Shown piece by piece: positions 17,127 to 26,003 of a stretch of 64,000 nt of DNA. Numbering within the stretch: the first letter of the stretch is position 1; each line of letters begins with the position of its first letter. The notes below the pieces were generated by a model. That model searched no databases, was not told the origin of the DNA, and saw nothing but the letters and a program-made list of their open reading frames with translations. Made by a program: the position numbers and the translations under genes. The stretch is from Sediminibacterium sp. FEMGT703S (GTDB lineage: Bacteria > Bacteroidota > Bacteroidia > Chitinophagales > Chitinophagaceae): the NCBI GenBank assembly GCA_002786355.1, contig PGCO01000003.1, forward strand, positions 310,001 to 374,000, read 5' to 3'.

Positions 17127-19856
17127 TTACTTTATTATGATGGCTTGTTTTTGTTGACGATAATGGTCAGCACGCATATCTTCTAGCTTATCCATTTCAG
17201 GCCCTTTGATAATTTTATTCCAATCAATGGTAGTCTTGTATTTTTTCATTGCTTTGTTTACGTCAAAAATACGTGTGTCGTGCATTTCTAATGTATACGG
17301 TGTAAAGTCTGGCTTATCGGTAAAAAAGTCTTGTAATAAAGTGGCAGTTACATCATATTGATTTACGTATGGTACTCCAGCAATATTGTAAATCGTTTTT
17401 AAAATAGAACCAAAATTCGCGTGTGTATTACTGATATGTCCTTTCTTAACATATGGGCCAGCCATCATTAAAATAGAGCGATGGGCGTCTATATGATCTA
17501 CCCCTCCCTGTGGATCATCTTCTGTAATAATCACCAACATGTTTTTCCAATATTTAGTTCTAGACAAGAAGTGGAGTATTCTACCCAATGCCAAGTCATT
17601 GTCTGCCATAAACGAATGCGCACTTGTATATCCATCTTCAGGTCTGGCTTTGGCTATATGATCATTGGGCAACTGAATGGTCATTAAATGGGGCATTTCA
17701 GCTTTCCCAGCAATCCACATGCGAGTGAATTCTTTTTCGAACTGATTGGCCCTGTACTGATCGGGTATATTGGTATTGTATCCTGGATAGCTTCTACTTG
17801 TTATTGGGAATAAAGCTTTTTGCATAGGTACCATCACACCATGCCCTGCTCCTGTTGCTGTATCATACCATTCTTCTCTAACATGAGCAGTTTCATTGGC
17901 TTCGCCAAAATTGTAGAACGATTTCTTCTTTCTCTCAAAAGCCTCCCAGATACCTCCTGCTTCAGCAAAGTCTTCTGGGTCCATACTGCCTGTTGATCCA
18001 GGGAATCTTCTTCCTGGTGCTGATGAAAATAGCTTAGCCGTTTTATTAACACTAGAATTTGTTTCAACCCATTCATTGGGTATTACTCCCATCATCCAAT
18101 GGTGTCCATGAATGCTGGCATCACTATCACAATAAAAATTATCACTGAATGCAAACTGACGAGCAATTTTATGATGATTGGGAGTGACCCTCATTCCTTT
18201 GAATCTTTCTCGTTGATTAGCCAATAATGTATAAGCATTGTTTATGCCAAATCTAGCAAGAGTACTATCCCCTTTCGCTTCTTTAATTTGTCCAAATACT
18301 TCATCATAGGTTCTATTCTCTTTAGTGATGTAAACAATATATTTAATAGGGCTTTGATAAGCATCTGGCAATGGAGGCAAAGGATTTTGATTGAGGGATA
18401 CCGTTGATTTAAAGAATGTATTAGACAATGCGGTAGCTGTATATTTTGCTAATTGAATAGAATCGGGCATTGGCACTTTATGAAAAGAACCCAATTGCAA
18501 ATCACTAATAAAAGTTCCCTGTATGGGTTTCTTATACCCTGCCCCTCCATTAGGACCTGCTCCCAATCCTCTTGCAGTAATAATGTATAATTCCTTTTCA
18601 TCCTTACCTAACATCACTCTAGAAGGACCCCATCCGGTAGGTATTAATCCGATTGTTTTTGAAGATTCAATATCAATTACGGCCACAGCATTGAATCCTA
18701 ATAAAGCAACAAATAATTTTTTCTCATCACTACTCAATGTTAGCCCAAAAGGCAATAACCCCCTGAATTGATCAATTGTTGCACTTACTTTGATGGGTAT
18801 TTGGCGTACAATTTTTTGGGTTGCGTAATCAATCACACTAATATTATCATTGGTAGCATTGGATATATAAGCATATTTTTTTCCAACAGCAATTGAATTG
18901 GGACTTGCTCCACCAACCACTTCTATATCTTCAATTAATTCACCAATTTGATGCCCCGTTTTTAATTTACTCAACACTTTATTGCTTTTCAAATCAATCA
19001 CAAACACACTCATTGCCTCAGGTGAATTAGGACTGCCTACACCTGGAATTTTTTTTCCATCAATAACGGTTCCATTAATTGACTCTTTAGTATTATCACC
19101 ATAAGGATGATGTGGTATTACCAATGAATCATAATTTTTTTCGGTCATCCCCTCAATCAATGGATAAGCATACATACCTACATTGGCTACAAATGCATAG
19201 CGTTTATCGGGGCTTAATGACAAACCAAAGGGAAGTCTTCCACATGGGATGGACGCTTCTATTTTTTTACTAGTAAGACTAAGGCGCACCAATCTAAAAT
19301 TGGCCCGATCTAATACCAGCAATTCATTTTTTTCTTCATTAAATAATAAATCGGAAGTAAAACTGTCTTCAAATAAATCCTTTCCGATTTTACCATTTAA
19401 TGAAATTGAATCCAACCTAATCATGGCATTGATATCATATACCAAAACTGCGCCATTGTCTCCTCCACTCAAATAGACAATATTCGAAGTCTTGCCAAAA
19501 TCAACACCTAAAAAAGATCCATTCGAAAAAGGTGATGCAATCTTTTTATCATAAGATGGCACCCTAGTATGATTCAAGGTTTCTAAGTCAATGATGGTAA
19601 ATACTCCATTATGCAGTGTCACCGCTTTTTTACCATCTGGCGAAACACGCATTCCAAATGGATCATGAGCAATCCGAATCATTTCCCCAGCGGGGCTGAT
19701 ATATCTTCCACTTGGCAACACGGAAACTCCTTTTTCTTGAACACGAGCATATTCAAATTTCCCAGGCACTTCTAAAATAGAAACCAATTTGGGTTGCTGT
19801 GCATTTATTTGTAGAACAGTACCCATCAAAATAACTAATAAGAAAAAACTACGCAT
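17127..19856 (-). CDS. Secreted YncE-type beta-propeller / phosphoesterase (PF04185-like) fusion
   Basis: A 909-residue exported protein. Signal peptide (1-19), then a seven-bladed YVTN/YncE propeller (about 25-460; repeats such as KYAYISNATNDNISVIDYATQKIVR), then a phosphoesterase domain from about 505. That domain has YIVYITKENRTYDEVFGQ, SDNFYCDSDASIHGHHWM and IITEDDPQGGVDHIDAHR, the metal-binding segments of the phospholipase C/acid phosphatase branch of the alkaline phosphatase superfamily. The propeller probably binds the substrate or cell-surface partner. Placement behind susCD and near phosphonate genes suggests it releases phosphate or phosphonate head groups outside the cytoplasm. 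The exact bond cleaved is unknown. Confidence 0.88.
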   Translation of the reverse strand: MRSFFLLVILMGTVLQINAQQPKLVSILEVPGKFEYARVQEKGVSVLPSGRYISPAGEMIRIAHDPFGMRVSPDGKKAVTLHNGVFTIIDLETLNHTRVPSYDKKIASPFSNGSFLGVDFGKTSNIVYLSGGDNGAVLVYDINAMIRLDSISLNGKIGKDLFEDSFTSDLLFNEEKNELLVLDRANFRLVRLSLTSKKIEASIPCGRLPFGLSLSPDKRYAFVANVGMYAYPLIEGMTEKNYDSLVIPHHPYGDNTKESINGTVIDGKKIPGVGSPNSPEAMSVFVIDLKSNKVLSKLKTGHQIGELIEDIEVVGGASPNSIAVGKKYAYISNATNDNISVIDYATQKIVRQIPIKVSATIDQFRGLLPFGLTLSSDEKKLFVALLGFNAVAVIDIESSKTIGLIPTGWGPSRVMLGKDEKELYIITARGLGAGPNGGAGYKKPIQGTFISDLQLGSFHKVPMPDSIQLAKYTATALSNTFFKSTVSLNQNPLPPLPDAYQSPIKYIVYITKENRTYDEVFGQIKEAKGDSTLARFGINNAYTLLANQRERFKGMRVTPNHHKIARQFAFSDNFYCDSDASIHGHHWMMGVIPNEWVETNSSVNKTAKLFSSAPGRRFPGSTGSMDPEDFAEAGGIWEAFERKKKSFYNFGEANETAHVREEWYDTATGAGHGVMVPMQKALFPITSRSYPGYNTNIPDQYRANQFEKEFTRMWIAGKAEMPHLMTIQLPNDHIAKARPEDGYTSAHSFMADNDLALGRILHFLSRTKYWKNMLVIITEDDPQGGVDHIDAHRSILMMAGPYVKKGHISNTHANFGSILKTIYNIAGVPYVNQYDVTATLLQDFFTDKPDFTPYTLEMHDTRIFDVNKAMKKYKTTIDWNKIIKGPEMDKLEDMRADHYRQQKQAIIIK

Positions 19857-19884
19857 GAGATAAAGTTAAAGGATATAATAATAA

Positions 19885-19914
19885 ATGAGGTGAATGCATC
19901 CGCATCCACCCCAT
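19885..19914 (-). promoter_or_regulatory. Intercistronic hairpin between susD and the phosphoesterase gene
   Basis: In the minus-strand RNA a 13-bp stem forms without mismatch (ATGGGGTGGATGC with GCATTCACCTCAT, loop GGAT). Two of its pairs are G.U in this strand and would be A.C in the other, so the structure favours the transcribed strand. It is followed by an AT-rich stretch without a clean T-run. Likely an mRNA-processing or attenuating element that makes susCD more abundant than the downstream genes. Confidence 0.6.
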
Positions 19915-19941
19915 TGAACGAAAACTAAAACTGAGAAAAAA

Positions 19942-21468
19942 CTATTTTGCAATCCATACTAGCGTATTAATATCATCCACACCCTGTCTTGTTACAGCAG
20001 CAGCTCTATTAGCAGCATTTAAAGCTTGTTCTGAGAGTGGATAAATAAATCTTACCGGAACCTTATTATTATTCAAATTGTCCAGACCCGGAACAATTAC
20101 TGGCATACCCGTTCTTCTCCAATCAAACCATCCTTCTAATCCATTAAAAAATAAAGAAACCCATTTTTGAAGTGCAATTTTTTCTAACTTTTCTGCACTT
20201 GAACCTGTATAAGCAACTGAAGCTTGGGTATAGTAAGTTGCAGGAGGAGTAACATTGATTCCATAAGCAGCAGGAACCATTGATGCGTAATAAGCAAAAT
20301 TAGCTTGCACTCCGTTGGTATAGTAGGTTTGAGCTGTAGTTGAAGAAGAAATCATTCCTTTTTCAGCAGCTTCCGCTAAGATGAATTGTAACTCTGAATA
20401 GTTCATAATGATGCCTCTAGCCACATTCGGCAGTGCAGGAGTTTGTCCATTGTCGTTACATACTAAACATGCATAACTAAAGCCCACTCTTGAAACACCC
20501 TGTGGTCCGCCATTAAAATTTAAAGCAGCCACATCTCCTAAACCATTCGGAATACCCTCAATTTTAGGACTCCCAGCAACCACTGATTTTTGAGAAGGTC
20601 TTCCAAAAACGGCTAACCGCGGATCATTCATTGCAGATAAACGATCGCTCAACGTTTTACTCACTCTGATTTCATCAAAAGAACCAACCCTTGCGTCATA
20701 CAAAGGCCATTGATTAGCCGGCACATCAGCTAAATATTTCAACTCAGCATTGTCATCATTTGAAGTCATCAAAGGATTCAAAGTACTATTAGAAATGATG
20801 GCTTGCATATCTGCATTAACCGATTTCTTTTTAGACAAACGCATTAATAAACGAAGTCTTAGAGAATTGGCTAATTTTTTCCATTTAACCACAGAACCAG
20901 CAAACAAAATATCTCCTGAAATGGCTTCATTACTGGTACCTAAAATATCATTTGCTTTTTTTAGATCTGCTAATAAACCAGTGTAAATTTCTTCTTGGGT
21001 ATCATATTTAGGCAAATAAATACCGTTCGTTTTTGCTTTTGTTGCTTCTGAATAAGGAATGTCACCATAAGCATCAGTAGCCATAGAAAATAACCAACTC
21101 TTTAAAATTAATGCTACGCCCAAATAATTTTGTTGCACTGGAGTATTTGCACTTGCTAAGTCAATAATATTTTGAACATTACGCATATTGCCATACACAT
21201 TGTTCCAAATACCATTCTTTTCGCCCCATAAATAACGATCTTCATTTACGAATTGAATTTTTGCTGTATACTGTACCAATAGGTTACCTGTACCCCAAGC
21301 TTGACCTACCTGTTCATTAATCGCACTCTTAATAATCCCCGACAAAAGTAAATTAGGGGTCACTTTGGTGGGAACATTTGGATTGGTATTTACTTCTGTA
21401 AAATCTTTTGTACAAGCATTCAATAAGCATAAAGAAAATGCTGTAAAGACTAAATATATTTTTTTCAT
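19942..21468 (-). CDS. SusD/RagB-like nutrient-binding outer-membrane lipoprotein
   Basis: A 508-residue SusD-like protein of the SusD-like_2 group. The lipoprotein signal ends in LLNAC with the lipidated Cys19, followed by TKDFTEVNTNPNVPTKVTPNLLLSGII, the usual start of this group. The helical TPR-like core contains LGVALILKSWLFSMATDAYGDIPYSEA (the conserved lipid-facing helix and DAYGDIPYSEA motif) and the C-terminal GLEGWFDWRRTGMP. It caps the SusC channel 18 bp upstream in the operon and binds the imported molecule at the cell surface. No glycoside hydrolase lies nearby, so the ligand need not be a sugar. Confidence 0.93.
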   Translation of the reverse strand: MKKIYLVFTAFSLCLLNACTKDFTEVNTNPNVPTKVTPNLLLSGIIKSAINEQVGQAWGTGNLLVQYTAKIQFVNEDRYLWGEKNGIWNNVYGNMRNVQNIIDLASANTPVQQNYLGVALILKSWLFSMATDAYGDIPYSEATKAKTNGIYLPKYDTQEEIYTGLLADLKKANDILGTSNEAISGDILFAGSVVKWKKLANSLRLRLLMRLSKKKSVNADMQAIISNSTLNPLMTSNDDNAELKYLADVPANQWPLYDARVGSFDEIRVSKTLSDRLSAMNDPRLAVFGRPSQKSVVAGSPKIEGIPNGLGDVAALNFNGGPQGVSRVGFSYACLVCNDNGQTPALPNVARGIIMNYSELQFILAEAAEKGMISSSTTAQTYYTNGVQANFAYYASMVPAAYGINVTPPATYYTQASVAYTGSSAEKLEKIALQKWVSLFFNGLEGWFDWRRTGMPVIVPGLDNLNNNKVPVRFIYPLSEQALNAANRAAAVTRQGVDDINTLVWIAK

Positions 21469-21486
21469 TGTTATCTTTTTAATGTT

Positions 21487-24400
21487 TTAGAATTTCATGC
21501 TAAGGTTAACACCAAAGCTTCTAGATGAAGGAATAGACATATGTTCAATTCCAGGTAATGCTGTTCCACCAGTGAAAGACATGACTTCAGGATCAACGTG
21601 CGGAACATTAGACCATAGTGCTAGATTTCTTCCAACAAAACTTAAGGTCGCTGCTTTAAATGGAGTGTTTTTAAGTACTTGTGTTGGGAAATTAAAGCCA
21701 ATTTGGAGTTCTCTTAGTTTAACAAAAGATGCATCAAACATTACGCCTTCTGCAATATTTCTTCCTGCAGTCCAAGCTGTATGCCATTCTCTAGCAGTTC
21801 TTTTTACATTATTCTCCACATATTGGCCATTCACTAACATTACACCTTTACCAATTACTCCATTTCCTGGCTTAGTTAAATCATATCCATCTGCACGACC
21901 TTCTAATGTTTCAATCATAATACCCCCTTCTCTTCCTACTGTTTGAGTATGAGAATATATTTCACCGCCCATTCTTATATCAAATAAGAAACTTAGTTTG
22001 AAATTGCCGTAGGTAAATGTATTATTGATACCGGCCAACCAATCTGGGTTATAATTACCCATCTTAATTCTTTCAGTTGTTCTTACTGGTCTACCATTAC
22101 TGAAAACCATTTGACCTACAAATTTACCAGTGGCATCATAATGTGCTCCTGCAGGATTGGTGTTTTGAACACGAGCAAATCCAATACCGTACATATCTCC
22201 CATGCGTTCACCCACTCTAGCTTCAATACTCACACTTCTGTTAGCCATTACTAAATTGGTTAAACCATCAGATAACTCTACTACTTTACTTCTGTTGCTA
22301 GAAAAATTCAAATCTACTGTCCATCTTAAACCATTCTTCTTCCCTACTACTGGAACTAAGTTTAACATGGCTTCAAATCCATAGTTCTTAATTAAGCCAG
22401 CATTAATTGATCTAGTACTGTATCCTGAAGTTTGAGAAAGCGGAATATTGATGATTTGGTTCTTGGTATTACTTTGATAAAAAGTAAGGTCTAATCCAAC
22501 TCTATTATTCAATAGCTTAATTTCAGTGCCAATTTCAAAAGCGGTGCTTATCTCAGGCTTCAATGAAAGGTTGGCTAATCGATCTGTTTCACTATAAATT
22601 TGAGCAGTCCCAAAAGCAGTGCTTGGATTATAAGCTTGTGTAAAAGTGAAAGGATCGGTATCATTCCCCACTTGAGCTACACTTCCTCTAACTTTAGCGA
22701 AATTGATAATTTCTGGCAACTTAAACATATCACTTACTACTGCACTCAAGGCAGCAGATGAATAGAAAAATGAATTCTTTTCTGACCCCAATGCTTTTAA
22801 TTCAGCAGGTAAAGTAAGCGCACTACTCCAATCATTTCTACCAGTCAATTCAAGGAATAAATAATTTTTATAAGATACTTGAGCAGCACCATACAGACTA
22901 TTCACTCTTTTTTCAGATACAGTTTGTGCTACATCAACCGGAACTCGATTGTTAGTCAATTTGTAAATTCCAGGTATATTTAATTGGCCTGCATTTACTT
23001 CATTAAAATCGGCCTTTTGCCTAGTTTGGTTTCCACCAAAAGAACCTGAAACAGTGAAATCTGAATTTATTTTTTTATTTGCTGACAATAAAAAGTCGGT
23101 ATTCCTTTCCTCTGTGATGATTCTTGCTTCTCTATATTGTCCAAATGGAAAACGCTGGGTACTGAATCCCCTTTTATATGCTCTTACTTCAGAAGCATAA
23201 TCAGTAGCAGCTCTTAATTGTAAACTCAACCAACTTGCTAAATCATATTTCAAAGTGATATTACCGATAATACGATCCAATGCTTGACCATTGGTATTTT
23301 CATACATGGTTAAATAAGGATTATCATGATAATTATAATTCCAACCAAATTGTCTAATACCTTCTAACCCTGGCTGCCAAAGTCTCTTCATATCAGATAA
23401 CCTTACAGACCTAGGGAACCAGCTCGTAAATAGATACATAATATTTTCCGTACCATAGCTGATAGATGGTCTGTTTCCGCTATTACTTTTGATGTAAGAA
23501 ACAAAAGCTCGAGCAGAAAATTTATCCGTTAAATGATAACCACCACTGAAAGAAACAGTGTTGCGCTTTAAATCTGTATTAGGAACAATTCCCGTTTGAT
23601 CTAGATTGGTATAAGACAATCTGAAATCTCCTTCTTTGTTGCTTCCTACTATTGCTACGTTATTCGTAATTGTTCTTCCTGTTTGAAAAAATTTTGCAAC
23701 TCCATCAATATCTGGCAACCAAGGAGTTGGTGTAATAACACTTCCTGCAGGTGCATTTAAATCTCCACCTAAAAATGGAATAACTTGTCCATTCAAAGTT
23801 CTAGGCGAATTAAACTGAGGATATAATTGTCCGTTAAAAGCTGGGCCCCATCCTTCATCAGTACCATCGGTTAAACCAGCTCCACCTCCATTCACAAATG
23901 CAAATGGTCCACCATTACCATTCCCTTGACCATAAACATTTTGGAAATCAGGTAATTTTAAAGCATTTTCAAAAGTCAGGTTACTATTCACTTCAATACC
24001 AATACCCTTGCTACTTTTACCCGATTTTGTTTTGATTACAATCACCCCGTTGGCAGCTCTAGAACCATATAATGCAGAAGCTGCAGGTCCTTTCAAAACG
24101 TTGATACTTTCAACATCATCTGGATTAACAAATCCTGCACCATTGCCAAAATCAACTTCCATATTTCCCCTGCCGTTAGCCCCAACAATAGAGTTGCTAA
24201 TAGGTACCCCATCAATTACGTATAAAGGTTGATTTTTATTTAAATCAACTGAACGCTCTCCACGAATGGTTACCCTTGCAGAACCACCAATACCTGAATT
24301 ACCACCTACAACCGTAACACCCGCTATTTTACCTGCTAATTGGCTTACTACATTCGACTCTCTTGCAACCGTTAAACTCTCACCTTTAATTTCTTGAGAA

Positions 24401-24774
24401 GCATAACCCAATTTTTTCTTTTCGCGTTTAATACCCAATGCTGTAACAACTACTTCATCTAATTCAGAAGTACTTGTACTTAATTGAATAAGCATTAGAT
24501 TGTTATTAACGAAGATGGTTTTGTTGGCATAACCAACAGAGCTAATAGTGAGTTGATCACCAGTATTAGCAACAATTGAAAAATCGCCTTTTGCATCAGT
24601 TGCTGTGTTCAATTTGGTCTTTACAACTGTAATAGTTGCACCTACAATGACATTACCTGTGCTGGCATCTGTTACATTTCCTTTGATTATGTTCTGCGCC
24701 ATTGCAGAAAATTGAAAAAGCAATAATGACATCGTGTACATTATTGCTTTGAGGAATTCATTTTTTACTCTCAT
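21487..24774 (-). CDS. SusC/RagA family TonB-linked outer-membrane protein
   Basis: A 1095-residue SusC-type transporter. Signal peptide (about 1-26, ending FSAMAQ), carboxypeptidase-regulatory-like domain (NIIKGNVTDASTGNVIVGATI), a TonB-box-like LDEVVVTALGI, a plug with LYVIDGVPISNS and DVESINVLKGPAASALYGSRAANGVIVI, then the barrel. The N-terminal extension and plug motifs are diagnostic for SusC rather than ordinary TonB receptors. Its promoter region carries the 11-bp-phased ACATT array described separately. It is followed by susD (18 bp) and then the phosphoesterase, TonB receptor and FAD/Fe-S oxidase genes. Confidence 0.95.
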   Translation of the reverse strand: MRVKNEFLKAIMYTMSLLLFQFSAMAQNIIKGNVTDASTGNVIVGATITVVKTKLNTATDAKGDFSIVANTGDQLTISSVGYANKTIFVNNNLMLIQLSTSTSELDEVVVTALGIKREKKKLGYASQEIKGESLTVARESNVVSQLAGKIAGVTVVGGNSGIGGSARVTIRGERSVDLNKNQPLYVIDGVPISNSIVGANGRGNMEVDFGNGAGFVNPDDVESINVLKGPAASALYGSRAANGVIVIKTKSGKSSKGIGIEVNSNLTFENALKLPDFQNVYGQGNGNGGPFAFVNGGGAGLTDGTDEGWGPAFNGQLYPQFNSPRTLNGQVIPFLGGDLNAPAGSVITPTPWLPDIDGVAKFFQTGRTITNNVAIVGSNKEGDFRLSYTNLDQTGIVPNTDLKRNTVSFSGGYHLTDKFSARAFVSYIKSNSGNRPSISYGTENIMYLFTSWFPRSVRLSDMKRLWQPGLEGIRQFGWNYNYHDNPYLTMYENTNGQALDRIIGNITLKYDLASWLSLQLRAATDYASEVRAYKRGFSTQRFPFGQYREARIITEERNTDFLLSANKKINSDFTVSGSFGGNQTRQKADFNEVNAGQLNIPGIYKLTNNRVPVDVAQTVSEKRVNSLYGAAQVSYKNYLFLELTGRNDWSSALTLPAELKALGSEKNSFFYSSAALSAVVSDMFKLPEIINFAKVRGSVAQVGNDTDPFTFTQAYNPSTAFGTAQIYSETDRLANLSLKPEISTAFEIGTEIKLLNNRVGLDLTFYQSNTKNQIINIPLSQTSGYSTRSINAGLIKNYGFEAMLNLVPVVGKKNGLRWTVDLNFSSNRSKVVELSDGLTNLVMANRSVSIEARVGERMGDMYGIGFARVQNTNPAGAHYDATGKFVGQMVFSNGRPVRTTERIKMGNYNPDWLAGINNTFTYGNFKLSFLFDIRMGGEIYSHTQTVGREGGIMIETLEGRADGYDLTKPGNGVIGKGVMLVNGQYVENNVKRTAREWHTAWTAGRNIAEGVMFDASFVKLRELQIGFNFPTQVLKNTPFKAATLSFVGRNLALWSNVPHVDPEVMSFTGGTALPGIEHMSIPSSRSFGVNLSMKF

Positions 24775-24796
24775 AATAGATTTGGTGTTTGAGCAG

Positions 24797-24804
24797 CAAA
24801 CCTA
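24797..24804 (-). promoter_or_regulatory. -7 element (TAGGTTTG) of the susC promoter
   Basis: TAGGTTTG on the minus strand is an exact TAnnTTTG match 22 bases upstream of the susC ATG. No TTTG -33 element is present at the usual spacing. That position is occupied by the phased ACATT repeats, as expected for an activator-dependent promoter. Confidence 0.75.
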
Positions 24805-24808
24805 TCAT

Positions 24809-24863
24809 TGTAATGTTAACTCAATGTATAGTTAATGTTAAGTAAATGTATTGTTAATGTAAT
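24809..24863 (-). promoter_or_regulatory. Candidate PhoB-type activator site: five 11-bp direct repeats
   Basis: On the minus strand ACATT occurs five times with an exact 11-bp period (first bases at 24860, 24849, 24838, 24827 and 24816). The 11-bp units are ATTACATTAAC, AATACATTTAC, TTAACATTAAC, TATACATTGAG and TTAACATTACA. PhoB/PhoP response regulators bind 11-bp direct repeats, and the Gram-positive PhoP half-site TTAACA is close to the core here. The array ends four bases before the TAGGTTTG -7 element, where a -33 would be. No second copy was found before the other operons of the window. Confidence 0.65.
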
Positions 24864-24878
24864 AACAGATTTATTATT

Positions 24879-26003
24879 TTAAAGAATATCATTAACCATT
24901 TTTTCAGCAACACCAAAACTTAATGTCATACCTGCTCCACCTAATCCATTTAAAATATATACATCATTAATTGGTTCACTAAAATACCAAGATGCCCCAT
25001 CAGTCATTTTTGGATACACACCATTCCAAGTTGCTGTTAATTGCCAAGACTCGGCGTTCATAAAACGATTTAAATATTGCAAAATCAACTGATTAATATA
25101 CTGCTGATCAAATGGCTCAAAAGTGAAACCATATTCATGTGAGTCACCCACTGTTAATTCACCTGCTTCATGCTGAGACACCATTACATGAATCCCATGC
25201 TGAATATATGCTGGCATTTCAGATGCAATTTTTAAGCTTAATACTGACAATGATGGCGATTGTTTAAAACTGTTATAATGCAATAATGATAGACCACCAC
25301 AAACTGATGTACCAATGGATTGATGCATTGGCAAAGTCATCCTCATCATTTGTAATTTACATTTTACAATCGGCAAAGCATTAAATGTATCCGGGAATAA
25401 AGTTTCAATATCTGGACCACTACAAACAAATATTTTATCTGCATTAAATATTAAATGACCAGATTTTACATAACCAATACCTACTTCTTGAACAGTATGA
25501 TTCCATAAAAAATCAACGCCAGAAAACACTTTTAAATATTCACTTACATTAGCTACAGCAATTCTTGGATCAACAATCATTTCATCACTTGAAAATAATC
25601 CACCAAATAATTGATGCTGTTTTACATGTGGATACTTCAAAGCTATCTGACTAGGGTTCATTAAATCCACTGGTCTACCTTCTAGTTCAAATTGTACAAA
25701 TAATTCGTTCAATACTGCCCATTCTTCTTTACAATATGCAACATGCAAGCTGCCAGATTGATTATACCACATCCCCATCCCATCACATACCTCTTTCCAA
25801 ACACTTGCAGACTTTTTTGCCAACTGATACAATTGACCATCCGGCTGACCAATTGGCCAAACCATTCCAAAATTTCTTATTGATGCTCCAACCGCTTTTT
25901 CGGTTTTTTCAATAACCGTAACCTTATAACCCTTATTAGCGAGTGCTTTCGCAGTAGCCAACCCCACTATTCCTGCACCAACAACTATGGCTGTTTTTTT
26001 CAC
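24879..26003 (-). CDS. FAD-dependent oxidoreductase, HpnW/TIGR03364-type (aminophosphonate-associated amine oxidase)
   Basis: 374 residues from a GTG at 26003. This start overlaps the permease stop as GTGA, and the Rossmann motif GAGIVG then sits at residues 9-14, as in DadA/glycine-oxidase-like proteins. The motif GASIRNFGMVWPIGQ (39-53) is what I recognise as characteristic of the TIGR03364 family, which is known for gene association with PhnX-like hydrolases and is proposed to deaminate an aminophosphonate oxidatively. C-terminal NGLGGAGMTLSFGVAEKM closes the FAD site. Third gene after the PhnX-like hydrolase and fourth after the PhnZ-like oxygenase. Likely substrate is 2-aminoethylphosphonate-like; not proven. 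Confidence 0.85.
   Translation of the reverse strand: MKKTAIVVGAGIVGLATAKALANKGYKVTVIEKTEKAVGASIRNFGMVWPIGQPDGQLYQLAKKSASVWKEVCDGMGMWYNQSGSLHVAYCKEEWAVLNELFVQFELEGRPVDLMNPSQIALKYPHVKQHQLFGGLFSSDEMIVDPRIAVANVSEYLKVFSGVDFLWNHTVQEVGIGYVKSGHLIFNADKIFVCSGPDIETLFPDTFNALPIVKCKLQMMRMTLPMHQSIGTSVCGGLSLLHYNSFKQSPSLSVLSLKIASEMPAYIQHGIHVMVSQHEAGELTVGDSHEYGFTFEPFDQQYINQLILQYLNRFMNAESWQLTATWNGVYPKMTDGASWYFSEPINDVYILNGLGGAGMTLSFGVAEKMVNDIL

Noticed and set aside
21497..21946. A 149-codon plus-strand frame opposite susC
   Set aside because: It is antisense to the well-supported SusC barrel end, has no promoter or family match, and its composition reflects the complementary strand.
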